NCBI GenBank assembly: GCA_023416195.1
Contig: JAEZID010000266.1
Span: 1-24,315, forward strand
Direction of reading: 5' to 3'
Source of the DNA: Pseudomonadota bacterium
GTDB lineage: Bacteria; Pseudomonadota; Alphaproteobacteria; Azospirillales; Azospirillaceae
DNA: 24,315 bases
The translations under genes were made by a program, and so were the position numbers. The notes beneath the pieces were generated by a model. It had not been told where the DNA came from. It ran no database searches and was given only the letters and a program-made list of their open reading frames with translations. Positions 1-6,845 of this stretch are shown here, in pieces (position 1 is the first letter of the stretch; every line of letters starts with the position of its first letter).

Positions 1-12
1 AAGGCGCTCTGA

Positions 13-445
13 CTTGTCGCCTGATCAACCCGCAGCTTTTCGCATCATTAACCCAGAAAAACAGGACTGGCGATGCCAAGAAGCGGCTGAAACGCTGCTT
101 TTCACCTGATTAACCCAGCAACGACACACGGCACGGCCCCACCGTGCGCAGTATCGCCAGACCGGTCGAATTTTCAAGCCTTGCGCAGATCATCAACCGC
201 TCTGTTATAAACCAGCGGAAAAGAAGGGCGGCCAAGAAAGGCGCCTGAACGGACGGCAAACTCGGGCGAGGCGGGACAAGACACCAAGCGCCGCTGACGA
301 TCGGAAACGGTCGGCTACCGGGCGCTGAGGCATTGCCGAGAGAACCGCGGGGCACGGCTGCCCACAGGGAAAGAAGGCGGCCGGATCAATGATCTAATAG
401 AGTACCCAGCCACCGGCAGGCGCGCTTTTCGCACGAATGACCCGA
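13..445 (+). repeat. Four scattered copies of a 21-bp motif
   Basis: Four same-orientation copies lie at 13-33, 36-56, 98-118 and 425-445. The shared pattern is roughly CTTTTCGC, two or three variable bases, then ATTAACCC or a close variant. Copies 2 and 3 are the most alike. A much weaker fifth match may lie at 180-200. The first two are 23 bp apart (start to start), so the array may continue beyond the left edge. They do not resemble the rep iterons at 2555-2829. They could be binding sites for a protein encoded outside the window, or a second iteron set. Confidence 0.45.
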
Positions 446-579
446 CAACGACAGACAGCGACAACAGGAACAGAGGGCTTGAAAGGGGGAAGCGCCCCGC
501 CCGTAAGGCCACCCGATGTTCCACCCCACTGACAGAAGTCTTACCAGCGTTTACTATCATCGGGCGCCCGGCGGGGGGC

Positions 580-613
580 TTCATGGCATAAATTCATGAA
601 TTGTCCTGGTGGC
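580..613. repeat. TCATG sites with perfect palindrome, upstream of ABC gene
   Basis: AATTCATGAATT at 591-602 is a perfect 12-bp palindrome, and another TTCATGG lies about ten bases before it. The 21 bases at 593-613 match 3876-3896 at 18 positions. The CATGA core is the same motif that clusters around the parA operon, so this may be an outlying site for the same DNA-binding protein. Confidence 0.35.
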
Positions 614-696
614 GGACGCCCTCCATCGACTAAGGCCCTGTCGACCCCCAAACCAACGAAAAGGCCGGCGCCCACCGGAGCCGGAACCCGCCCCCC

Positions 697-2502
697 GTGA
701 TATCGCCAAAAGCCATCCCCTACACCGACCTCGCCGGCGGCGCCATCCCGTCGTCTCCGTGGCGCTTTTTGTGGATGTTCGTCCGGCACCGTTTCTGGGG
801 ACGGACCCTGCTGATGAATCTGACGGCGGCCGGGGGCATCGGGCTGATGGGGATGGAGCCGGTCGCGCTGAAGGCCTTGGTGGATGCGATCGCGGCGGGT
901 GGGGGCCAGGGAAACGGGTGGAGTTCGGGCGTGCTGGGCTGGTTCCTGGCGCTGGGCGGCCTGTGGATCGGGTCGGCGCTGTTCAACCGGGCGCGCGAGA
1001 TCGTCGATCTGCACACCGCGCCGGCCATGCGCTACGAAATCCAGTTCTACCTCTTCACCTATCTGGCCGAACACGCGCCGCGCTATTTCCAGGACAGCTT
1101 CGCTGGCAAGCTGGGGCAGAAGGTCAAGCAGGCGGGACAGAGCGCGCTCCAGCTGATGGAGGTGCTGACCAACGACGTCATCCGGATCGTGCTGATCCTG
1201 GGCATCAGTCTCGCCCTGCTGTCGTCCGCCAATCCCTTCTTCGCGGCGCTGCTGGTCGGCTGGACGTTGGCGCAGCTCTGCGTCTCGGCGCTGCTGGCGC
1301 GCCGCTGCCTCGCCCTGTCGCACGCCTTCTCGGAGGAGGTCGCGGCGTCCTCCGGCCACATGGTGGACGTCATCGCCAACATCGAGCTGGTGCGCGCCTT
1401 CGGCCGCCGCGCGCACGAGCATGGCCTGCTGTCCGACGCGCTGATGGGCGAATACGCGCGGTCGAAGGAGCTGCGCTGGTTCCTGGTGAAGATGTGGCTG
1501 GTGCTGTTCAACGCCCTGCTGGTCTTCCAGATCACCCTGATCGGCATCGCGGTGAACGAGGCGACAGCCGGGCGCATGACGGTCGGCGACTTCGCCATGG
1601 TCTTCTCGCTGGCCAGCATCGTCGGGTTGAACGTGTGGAATCTCTCGACGCGCATGCTCCATTTCTTCGAGCATCTCGGCATCCTGTCGGGGGCGCTCCA
1701 CACCATCCTGCGGCCGCACGAGATCACCGACCGGCCCGGCGCCCCAGCCCTGGAGGTGCGCGGCGGCGGCATCGCGTTCCGGGGCGTGTCCTTCGCCCAC
1801 GCCGACGGGACGCCGGTGTTCAAGGAGTTGGACCTGACCATCGCGCCGGGCGAGCGTGTCGCCCTGGTCGGGCCGTCGGGGGCGGGGAAGAGCACGCTGG
1901 TCAAGCTGCTGCGCCGGCAGTTCGAGCCGCAGGGCGGGCGCATCGAGATCGACGGGCAGAACATCGCGGGCGTCACATGGGACTCGCTCAACCACGCCAT
2001 CGCCGAGGTGCCGCAGTCCCCCGCCCTGTTCCACCGGACGATCCGCGAGAACATCGCCTACGCCCAGCCGAACGCGACTGAAGCAACAATCCTGGCAGCC
2101 TCCCGCAAGGCGCATGGACACGACTTCATCACGCGCCGGCCTGAGGGGTATGAGGCGGTGGTCGGCGAACAGGGGATCCGGCTGTCCGGCGGCGAACGGC
2201 AGAGGGTCGCCATCGCCCGCGCCTTTCTGAAGGACGCCCCGATTCTGGTGCTGGACGAGGCGACGTCCGCGCTCGACTCCGCGACCGAACGTCTGATTCA
2301 GGATGCCTTGTGGGAGCTGTTCCAGGGTCGCACGGTGATCGCCATCGCCCACCGGCTGTCCACCGTCACCGGCATGGACCGCATCCTCTATCTGGAAGAG
2401 GGACGGATCCTGGAGGCGGGAAGCCATGACGAGTTGCTGATCCGTGATGGCCGGTACGCGGCACTGTGGCGGCGGCAGGTCGGTGGATTCCTTCCCGATT
2501 GA
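697..2502 (+). CDS. ABC exporter, fused permease and ATPase (ATM1/MsbA type)
   Basis: This is a half-transporter of 601 residues that should dimerise in the inner membrane and export its substrate using ATP. The N-terminal half, to about residue 330, is hydrophobic and fits the six-helix ABC transmembrane domain. The ATPase domain shows Walker A GPSGAGKST near residue 391, the signature LSGGERQR near 495, Walker B ILVLDEATSALD near 515 and the H-loop AHRLST near 550. There is no N-terminal C39-like peptidase domain, so it does not look like a type I secretion or bacteriocin exporter. The GTG start is the first in frame and has only a weak, distant GGAG upstream, so the start is uncertain. The substrate is unknown. 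It sits between the left repeats and the replication origin, and its 3' end contains a degenerate iteron. Confidence 0.9.
   Translation: MISPKAIPYTDLAGGAIPSSPWRFLWMFVRHRFWGRTLLMNLTAAGGIGLMGMEPVALKALVDAIAAGGGQGNGWSSGVLGWFLALGGLWIGSALFNRAREIVDLHTAPAMRYEIQFYLFTYLAEHAPRYFQDSFAGKLGQKVKQAGQSALQLMEVLTNDVIRIVLILGISLALLSSANPFFAALLVGWTLAQLCVSALLARRCLALSHAFSEEVAASSGHMVDVIANIELVRAFGRRAHEHGLLSDALMGEYARSKELRWFLVKMWLVLFNALLVFQITLIGIAVNEATAGRMTVGDFAMVFSLASIVGLNVWNLSTRMLHFFEHLGILSGALHTILRPHEITDRPGAPALEVRGGGIAFRGVSFAHADGTPVFKELDLTIAPGERVALVGPSGAGKSTLVKLLRRQFEPQGGRIEIDGQNIAGVTWDSLNHAIAEVPQSPALFHRTIRENIAYAQPNATEATILAASRKAHGHDFITRRPEGYEAVVGEQGIRLSGGERQRVAIARAFLKDAPILVLDEATSALDSATERLIQDALWELFQGRTVIAIAHRLSTVTGMDRILYLEEGRILEAGSHDELLIRDGRYAALWRRQVGGFLPD
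2478..2492 (+). repeat. Degenerate iteron inside the end of the ABC gene
   Basis: GGTCGGTGGATTCCT matches the iteron consensus GGTCGGCAGATTCCC at 12 of 15 positions. It lies in the last codons of the ABC exporter gene, 63 bp before the first good iteron. It may be a weak RepA site or a relic. Confidence 0.4.
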
Positions 2503-2554
2503 AGAACCGGATCCGGCGCCCGTGAGAGAGTCCGAGTCGGCCTGAAAATGGCGT

Positions 2555-2866
2555 GGTCGGTAGATTCCCACCCCCCTCCGGCCCCGGTCCCAGGGGTGCT
2601 GGAGGGGTGCTGGAGGTCGGCAGATTCCCTGGGATAATGACCGCCGGAGGCCTACCCCTTTGGGAATCTACCGACCGGCGGTGGGAGTCTGCCGACCGGG
2701 ACTCGGAACGACTCGTCTTTTCCCAGGGAATCTGCCGACCATACAAATAGAAGATCTAGTAACTTCAAATAGCTTGGTCGGCAGATTCCCAGGTTTCGCC
2801 AGAAGAGCGAAACGGTCGGCAGATTCCCAATTGACCCATCTGCGGGTTCGAGTTGTTAATCGGGTT
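2555..2866. other. Probable replication origin (iteron-type oriV)
   Basis: Seven 16-bp iterons with consensus GGTCGGCAGATTCCCA lie directly upstream of the rep gene. Plus-orientation copies are at 2555-2570, 2615-2630, 2776-2791 and 2814-2829. Minus-orientation copies are at 2661-2676, 2682-2697 and 2725-2740. Between the last minus copy and the next plus copy is an AT-rich gap, 2741-2775, the most AT-rich piece nearby and a candidate for strand opening. Copies differ mainly at CAG/TAG, plus one A-to-G change at 2682-2697. Iterons next to an initiator gene are the usual layout of theta-replicating plasmids. I did not find a convincing DnaA box. Confidence 0.75.
2593..2614 (+). repeat. Tandem 11-bp duplication within the origin
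   Basis: GGGGTGCTGGA is repeated exactly at 2593-2603 and 2604-2614, ending against the iteron at 2615. It may be a simple slippage duplication that sets the spacing between the first two iterons. Confidence 0.6.
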
Positions 2867-3793
2867 ATGTTGGACATTCGGACGCTCCTGCTGACCCACG
2901 GCCTCGACGAAGCGCGACGCCTTGTCACCGACAAGCGCGAACGCCAGCGGCTGGAGATCGCCGCGGCGATGATGGCCGAAGGGGACGATAATCTCGGCAT
3001 CTGCCATGCGGGTTTCGCGCTGACCTCCCTGCCCCACAAGGACACGCAGGAAACCGTCTGGCGCCGCGACGGCCATCGGGTGACTCTGCTGGTCGAAAGC
3101 GGGCTCGACCGGGCGGCCAAGCCAATCGGCATTCCGTACGGGTCCAAGGCCCGGATGATCCTGATCTACTTGCAGACGCAGGCCGTGCGCACGCAGTCGC
3201 GCGAGGTCGAGCTTGGCCGCTCGATGAAGGCGTGGCTGACCGCCATGGGCATGTCGAACACCGGCGGCGCCACCTACAAGGTGGTGACCGAGCAGGCCAA
3301 GCGGATCGGCGCCTGCCGCCTGACCTTCTTCACCACGACCAACGGCGGCGAGCTGCGCACCAACGGCGCCTTCGTCGATCAGGAATTCTCGCTGGCCGGG
3401 GCCATGAACGAGGACCAGCCGATGCTCTGGCAGGAGTGCGTGCGGCTGAACGAGGCCTTTTACCGTTCGCTGATCGACCATCCGGTGCCGGTGTCGGAAA
3501 CCGCGTTGCGCCACATCGGCAACAAGAGCCTGGCCATCGACGTCTATGTCTGGGCGGCTTACCGGCTGCATGCCCTGCAGAAGCCGACCCCGATTTCCTG
3601 GGCGGCGCTGTATGGACAGTTCGGCGCGGGCTTCACGCTGCTGAAGCATTTCAAGCCGGCCTTCCAGGACGCGCTGCGCGACGCGCTCGCCGCCTATCCG
3701 GACGCCCGGATCGAGGTGGACGAGGCCGGCCTGATCCTGCACCCGAGCCGCCCGCCGATCGCCAAATCCTCCGACCGTCTGGGCCTGAACTGA
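2867..3793 (+). CDS. repA: Plasmid replication initiator, RepA_C family
   Basis: This 308-residue protein matches my knowledge of plasmid RepA proteins with the RepA_C domain found in alphaproteobacteria. The hallmark stretch GIPYGSKARMILIYLQT near residues 88-104 is followed by LGRSMKAWLTAMG. A later block, ALRHIGNKSLAIDVYVWAAY, fits the second half of the domain. It should bind the flanking iterons and open the origin. I chose ATG 2867 because the frame stays open upstream but that part would run through four iterons; the residues before MLDIRTLLL look like translated iteron sequence. The ribosome site is weak. An iteron lies 20 bp after the stop, and the gene converges on the par operon. 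Iterons on both sides suggest self-regulation. Confidence 0.85.
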   Translation: MLDIRTLLLTHGLDEARRLVTDKRERQRLEIAAAMMAEGDDNLGICHAGFALTSLPHKDTQETVWRRDGHRVTLLVESGLDRAAKPIGIPYGSKARMILIYLQTQAVRTQSREVELGRSMKAWLTAMGMSNTGGATYKVVTEQAKRIGACRLTFFTTTNGGELRTNGAFVDQEFSLAGAMNEDQPMLWQECVRLNEAFYRSLIDHPVPVSETALRHIGNKSLAIDVYVWAAYRLHALQKPTPISWAALYGQFGAGFTLLKHFKPAFQDALRDALAAYPDARIEVDEAGLILHPSRPPIAKSSDRLGLN

Positions 3794-3812
3794 CCCGACG
3801 GAACGGGCAGTT

Positions 3813-3828
3813 TGGGAATCTACCGACC
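3813..3828 (-). repeat. Isolated iteron downstream of rep
   Basis: TGGGAATCTACCGACC is the reverse complement of the origin iteron and matches the 2661-2676 copy exactly. It stands alone 20 bp after the rep stop, about 1 kb from the main array. It could serve in handcuffing or copy control. Confidence 0.7.
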
Positions 3829-3868
3829 GGCCCAGCCCATTCGAACCGGGACGGGATCGGACAGCACT

Positions 3869-3896
3869 TCATGATTTCATGGATTGATCTGGTGGC
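3869..3896. repeat. TCATG-type sites between rep and the par operon
   Basis: TCATGATTTCATG at 3869-3881 carries two TCATG elements. The following 21 bases, 3876-3896, repeat 593-613 with three mismatches. The site lies in the 128-bp gap where the rep gene and the minus-strand par operon converge, so it is a candidate partition-site element rather than a promoter element. Confidence 0.4.
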
Positions 3897-3921
3897 CTGC
3901 CCCCATGGGATGAGGGTGGAG

Positions 3922-4308
3922 TCAGCGTCGGCGCAGGTCCTGAAGGTCGATGTCGTCCACGCGGAAGCCGGCGGCGCGCAGAGCCCGCATGACGATCACC
4001 TTCTGTGCGGTGCCCTCGCGCGCGGCGGCGTTGCGCAGCTCCTCGATCAGGTAATCGGGGAACATGGCTTGCCAGGGCTTGGTCGGGGCCGGGCGCACGA
4101 CCGTAGCCGGGGCGGCGATGGGAACAGGAGGGGGCGGCTCCACGGGAGCGACCGGCGCCACGGCTGGTGGGGCGGCAACGGAGGCGACCGGGGGCGGCTG
4201 GGTCGTTTCCGTGGGGATGAAGCCGCGGCTCAAGCCATAGGCGCGGATCCGCGCGAGATCGTCGTCACCGCTGAGGCCGGCGAGAGGCGGACGGTCCTTC
4301 TTGCTCAT
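3922..4308 (-). CDS. Small ParA partner, probable ribbon-helix-helix DNA-binding protein
   Basis: This 128-residue protein has three parts. A short charged N-terminus is followed by a Pro/Ala/Val-rich linker (about residues 33-75). A C-terminal segment, beginning PDYLIEELRNAAAREGTAQK, has the strand-helix-helix look of ParG/CopG-type proteins. In type Ib partition systems a short ParA is paired with such a protein, which binds the centromere and the operator while its flexible N-terminus touches ParA. The position downstream of parA on the same strand fits this. The 98-bp gap to parA carries TCATGA inverted repeats. The start ATG lies inside a TCATG-CATGAT cluster (4305-4316), so the protein may block its own translation start or promoter. 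Function comes from context and composition; sequence similarity alone is weak. Confidence 0.6.
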   Translation of the reverse strand: MSKKDRPPLAGLSGDDDLARIRAYGLSRGFIPTETTQPPPVASVAAPPAVAPVAPVEPPPPVPIAAPATVVRPAPTKPWQAMFPDYLIEELRNAAAREGTAQKVIVMRALRAAGFRVDDIDLQDLRRR

Positions 4309-4352
4309 GTCATGATCTCGTGAAATCGCGGGGAATCAACGGGTTGGTATTG

Positions 4353-4375
4353 TTTCATGATTTTCTGTCATGAAA
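4353..4375. promoter_or_regulatory. TCATGA inverted repeat, candidate operator or centromere element
   Basis: TTTCATGA (4353-4360) and TCATGAAA (4368-4375) are perfect inverted arms around a 7-base spacer. More CATGA cores lie at 4382-4386 and 4408-4412, the latter overlapping the parA stop codon. The repeat sits between parA and its partner gene, where an RHH-type repressor could bind. Confidence 0.5.
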
Positions 4376-4406
4376 ACAAACCATGATGACAGGCCCTGTT
4401 GCCGTG

Positions 4407-5102
4407 TCATGAAGCCATGCTGGCGGGGCCCCGGGCAACCAGCGGGTTGACCGGGGCGGCGGCGACGAAGCTGACGAACTCGTCGGTCAGGGTGCGGACG
4501 TTGATGTCGGCGTTGCTGTCCGGGTCGATCTCGCCGGGGCCGCGGCCGGTGTAGGTCATCTCCTTCACGAGCGACCGTTCGATCAGCTGGGTGGAGAAGA
4601 CCGGCACGCCCTGCTCCGCCAGAAGCCCGCGCGCGTGGTGGTCCACCCGCGACTGGATGGCCGCCTGGGTGCGGACGATGACGATGCCGCAGGACGGCGT
4701 GTGGCGCAGCACGCCGACGCTGTCGGACACGACCTTGTAGGTGCGCACCGTCTCCTTGATGTCCATGTAGGACTGCTGCGTCGGGATCAGCACCACGTCG
4801 CTGACGCTGAAGGCGTAGAGCATGGTCAGGTTGCCGAAGCCGGCGAGGTCGATCAGCGTGTAGTCGTAATTGGGGGCGTGGGTCTGGACGGTCTGGCGGA
4901 CGTTCGCCTCGGTGATCTCGTCCATCGCGGTCACGCCGGCGTCGCCGCGCCGCGCCGTCCATTCGGCAAGATGCCGGTTGGGGTCGCAGTCGAGCAGCAG
5001 GACGCTCTTGCCCCGGCGGCGCAGGTCGGACGCCAGCGACATCACAAGGCTCGTCTTGCCCACGCCGCCCTTGGTCGAGGCGAAGCTGGCTACGGCGGTC
5101 AT
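4407..5102 (-). CDS. parA: ParA-family partition ATPase
   Basis: This 231-residue protein should drive plasmid segregation by ATP-dependent movement over the nucleoid. It opens with MTAVASFASTKGGVGKTSL, the deviant Walker A motif with both lysines (residues 11 and 16). The switch-like LLLDCDPNRHLAEW follows near residue 35 and Walker B YTLIDLAGFG near residue 80. It has no N-terminal helix-turn-helix extension, so it belongs to the short (type Ib-like) ParA class, which relies on a separate small DNA-binding partner. The gene at 3922-4308 is the likely partner. The start is supported by GGGAGA about 8 bases upstream and by the usual position of the P-loop near the N-terminus. A likely promoter and CATGA sites lie about 110-150 bp upstream. 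Confidence 0.92.
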   Translation of the reverse strand: MTAVASFASTKGGVGKTSLVMSLASDLRRRGKSVLLLDCDPNRHLAEWTARRGDAGVTAMDEITEANVRQTVQTHAPNYDYTLIDLAGFGNLTMLYAFSVSDVVLIPTQQSYMDIKETVRTYKVVSDSVGVLRHTPSCGIVIVRTQAAIQSRVDHHARGLLAEQGVPVFSTQLIERSLVKEMTYTGRGPGEIDPDSNADINVRTLTDEFVSFVAAAPVNPLVARGPASMAS

Positions 5103-5198
5103 GGCGGCGTCTCCCGATGCGATGGCTGCGATATGGCAAGGCCTGAGGTTGTGCCGCCCTCACTAACACGCACCGGACGCGAGGAAAAGAGACAATGC

Positions 5199-5251
5199 CA
5201 TGATTTGCGGATGATATGGCAGCAAAGCATGATCGTAAATCATGACATGAT
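5199..5251. promoter_or_regulatory. CATGA site cluster upstream of parA, candidate operator
   Basis: CATGA cores occur at 5199-5203, 5228-5232, 5241-5245 and 5246-5250. The last two sit side by side in AAATCATGACATGATAT. They overlap and flank the predicted parA promoter, so a protein bound here would cover it. This is the pattern expected of autorepression by the partner protein, which is inference. Confidence 0.5.
5211..5239 (-). promoter_or_regulatory. Candidate sigma70-type promoter of the parA operon
   Basis: On the minus strand TTTACG (5239-5234) is followed by exactly 17 bases and TATCAT (5216-5211). The -10 matches the consensus at 5 of 6 and the -35 at 4 of 6. It would give a leader of roughly 100 bases before the parA start at 5102. 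A CATGA site lies in the spacer. Confidence 0.45.
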
Positions 5252-5548
5252 ATACGGCCCGCGGCATGGTCCATGGCGAGACGGTCACGGCACGATGGCG
5301 ACGCATCGGGACGATCGGTCGAGAAAACCTCAAGGGAGGGGAGGGGCCACTAAGGAGGGCTGGAGAGCGCCGCTGGGGCGTGACGCAGATGGTTAGGGGC
5401 TTTTCCCTGCGTCACGCCCATAGCAGTTCGGCACGGCTTGGCTCTTGGCATCACTATAGAAGGAAACGCACCCGCAAGCACATTACAAGTTCGCAATACT
5501 CACTCTTGTCATCGTCCAGCCACCGAAAAGGAGCCTGCTCGGCCCCGT

Positions 5549-5572
5549 GTGATAGGACGAGTGATAGGACGA
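5549..5572 (+). repeat. Perfect 12-bp tandem repeat
   Basis: GTGATAGGACGA occurs twice without a gap (5549-5560, 5561-5572) in the noncoding region before gmd. Its role is unknown. It could be a slippage duplication or a regulator half-site pair. Confidence 0.7.
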
Positions 5573-5620
5573 AGGCCCTTTCCCCGACAAGCCGTGCCAA
5601 GGCATGGTGCGTTGGCATGA

Positions 5621-5640
5621 ACAGCTTTACCGAAAGCTGT
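5621..5640. other. Perfect hairpin, 8-bp stem and 4-base loop
   Basis: ACAGCTTT, loop ACCG, AAAGCTGT. The stem is perfect. It is followed by GGGCATTTTCC rather than a T-run, so it is a poor intrinsic terminator. It could be an operator or a structured part of the gmd leader, about 135 bases before the start codon. Confidence 0.4.
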
Positions 5641-5774
5641 GGGCATTTTCCTGGGCGACGAGCCGCGTGCATCGCTTGACGCCTCATGCCAAGTGGTGAA
5701 TTACAGGGCGTCATCCGCCGCCGCGCCGGCGGGAGCGTGAACCGGCCGATTCGGAGCCGACGGAAGGAATGGGT

Positions 5775-6845
5775 ATGTCAGACAAGGTCGCGTTGATCAC
5801 CGGAGCCACCGGCCAGGATGGCGCCTTGCTTGCGGAGATGCTGCTCGCCAAGGGCTACCGCGTGCATGGGCTGAAGCGCCGTTCGTCGTCCTTCAACACC
5901 GCCCGAGTCGATCACCTCTACCGCGACCTGCACGAGCCGGACGTCCGCTTCGTCCTTCACTACGGCGACCTGACCGACGCCACCAACCTGATCCGCGTGG
6001 TGGAGGAGGTCCAGCCGACCGAGATCTACAACCTCGCGGCCCAGAGCCACGTCCAGGTCAGCTTCGAGACCCCGGAATACACGGCCAACGCCGACGGCAT
6101 CGGCACGCTCCGCCTGCTGGAGGCGATCCGCATCCTGAAGATGAGCGACCGCGTGCGCTTCTATCAGGCGTCCACGTCGGAGCTGTTCGGCAAGGTGCAG
6201 GAGACGCCGCAGAAGGAGACGACCCCCTTCTACCCGCGCAGCCCCTACGCCGCCGCCAAGCTGTACGCCTACTGGATCACGGTGAACTACCGCGAGGCCT
6301 ACGGCCTGCACGCCTCCAACGGCATCCTGTTCAACCACGAAGGCCCGACCCGCGGCGAAACCTTCGTGACACGCAAGATCACCCGCGCCGTCGCCGCCAT
6401 CCAGCTCGGCCGGCAGAACCGGCTCTATCTCGGCAACCTGGACGCCAAGCGCGACTGGGGCCACGCCCGTGACTTCGTGGAAGGCATGTGGCGCATGCTC
6501 CAGCAGCCCGAACCGGACGACTATGTGCTGGCCACGGGCGAGACGCACAGCATCCGCGAGTTCGCGGAACTGGCCTTCTCGCACATCGGCCGCCGCATCG
6601 TCTGGAAGGGGACCGGTGCCGACGAGAAGGGCATCGACGAGGCGAGCGGCGAGGTGCTGATCGAGGTCGATCCGCGCTATTTCCGCCCGACCGAGGTCGA
6701 TCTGCTGCTGGGTGATCCCTCCAAGGCCCGGGAAAAGCTGGGCTGGATCCATCGCACCCCCTTCCCCGAACTGGTCCGGGAGATGGTGGAATCCGACCTG
6801 AAGGCGCTTGAGCTGGAGGCCCCCCGTTATGGCGACCGTGGCTGA
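5775..6845 (+). CDS. gmd: GDP-mannose 4,6-dehydratase
   Basis: This protein converts GDP-D-mannose to GDP-4-keto-6-deoxy-D-mannose, the first step to GDP-L-fucose and related deoxysugars, in the cytoplasm. It is a short-chain dehydrogenase-type enzyme of 356 residues. The NADP-binding motif GATGQDG is near residues 10-16, and the catalytic YxxxK is in SPYAAAKLYAYW. The block NHEGPTRGETFVTRKITRA is characteristic of Gmd. ATG 5775 is preferred over the ATG two codons earlier because GGAAGG (5762-5767) then has a spacing of 7 bases instead of 1. The gene overlaps fcl by 17 bases, so the two are surely co-transcribed. An Azospirillum homologue on a plasmid has been called noeL and linked to exopolysaccharide. 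Confidence 0.96.
   Translation: MSDKVALITGATGQDGALLAEMLLAKGYRVHGLKRRSSSFNTARVDHLYRDLHEPDVRFVLHYGDLTDATNLIRVVEEVQPTEIYNLAAQSHVQVSFETPEYTANADGIGTLRLLEAIRILKMSDRVRFYQASTSELFGKVQETPQKETTPFYPRSPYAAAKLYAYWITVNYREAYGLHASNGILFNHEGPTRGETFVTRKITRAVAAIQLGRQNRLYLGNLDAKRDWGHARDFVEGMWRMLQQPEPDDYVLATGETHSIREFAELAFSHIGRRIVWKGTGADEKGIDEASGEVLIEVDPRYFRPTEVDLLLGDPSKAREKLGWIHRTPFPELVREMVESDLKALELEAPRYGDRG

Larger units (their letters stand above)
1..696. other. Intergenic stretch with no recognisable gene
   Basis: I find no gene here that I can support. The short open frames on either strand have low-complexity Pro/Arg/Ser-rich translations and resemble no family I know. What the stretch does hold is a family of 21-bp repeats near the left edge (see 13-445) and a 12-bp perfect palindrome at 591-602. 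A gene running in from beyond the left edge cannot be excluded. Confidence 0.5.
5254..5774. other. Intergenic stretch before gmd
   Basis: No gene can be supported in these 520 bases; the open frame at 5266-5679 on the plus strand has no family resemblance or convincing ribosome site. The stretch holds a 12-bp tandem repeat (5549-5572) and a hairpin (5621-5640). An 11-bp inverted pair, GGCACGGCTTG near 5430 and CAAGCCGTGCC near 5589, is also present. The gmd promoter must lie here or further upstream, but I see no clear one. Confidence 0.5.

Noticed and set aside
2507..2516. CCGGATCCGG palindrome just after the ABC gene as a terminator
   Set aside because: There is no loop and no T-run; a 10-bp palindrome is common in GC-rich DNA.
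541..2571. A 676-codon open frame on the minus strand across the ABC gene
   Set aside because: It mirrors the ABC exporter gene, whose motifs are intact. The antisense translation is rich in Arg, Gln, Asp and Pro with no family resemblance, as expected of shadows in high-GC DNA.
2628..2640. A possible DnaA box in the origin (complement of GGGATAATG)
   Set aside because: It matches the TTATCCACA consensus at only six of nine positions.
5425..5450. A sigma54-like GGCACG ... GGC pattern before gmd
   Set aside because: The spacing between the GG and GC elements is 9 rather than 10 bases and the TTGC half is poor.
5266..5679. A 137-codon open frame on the plus strand before gmd
   Set aside because: It has no recognisable family, no good ribosome site and a Ser/Arg/His-rich translation; it overlaps the tandem repeat and hairpin, which look noncoding.
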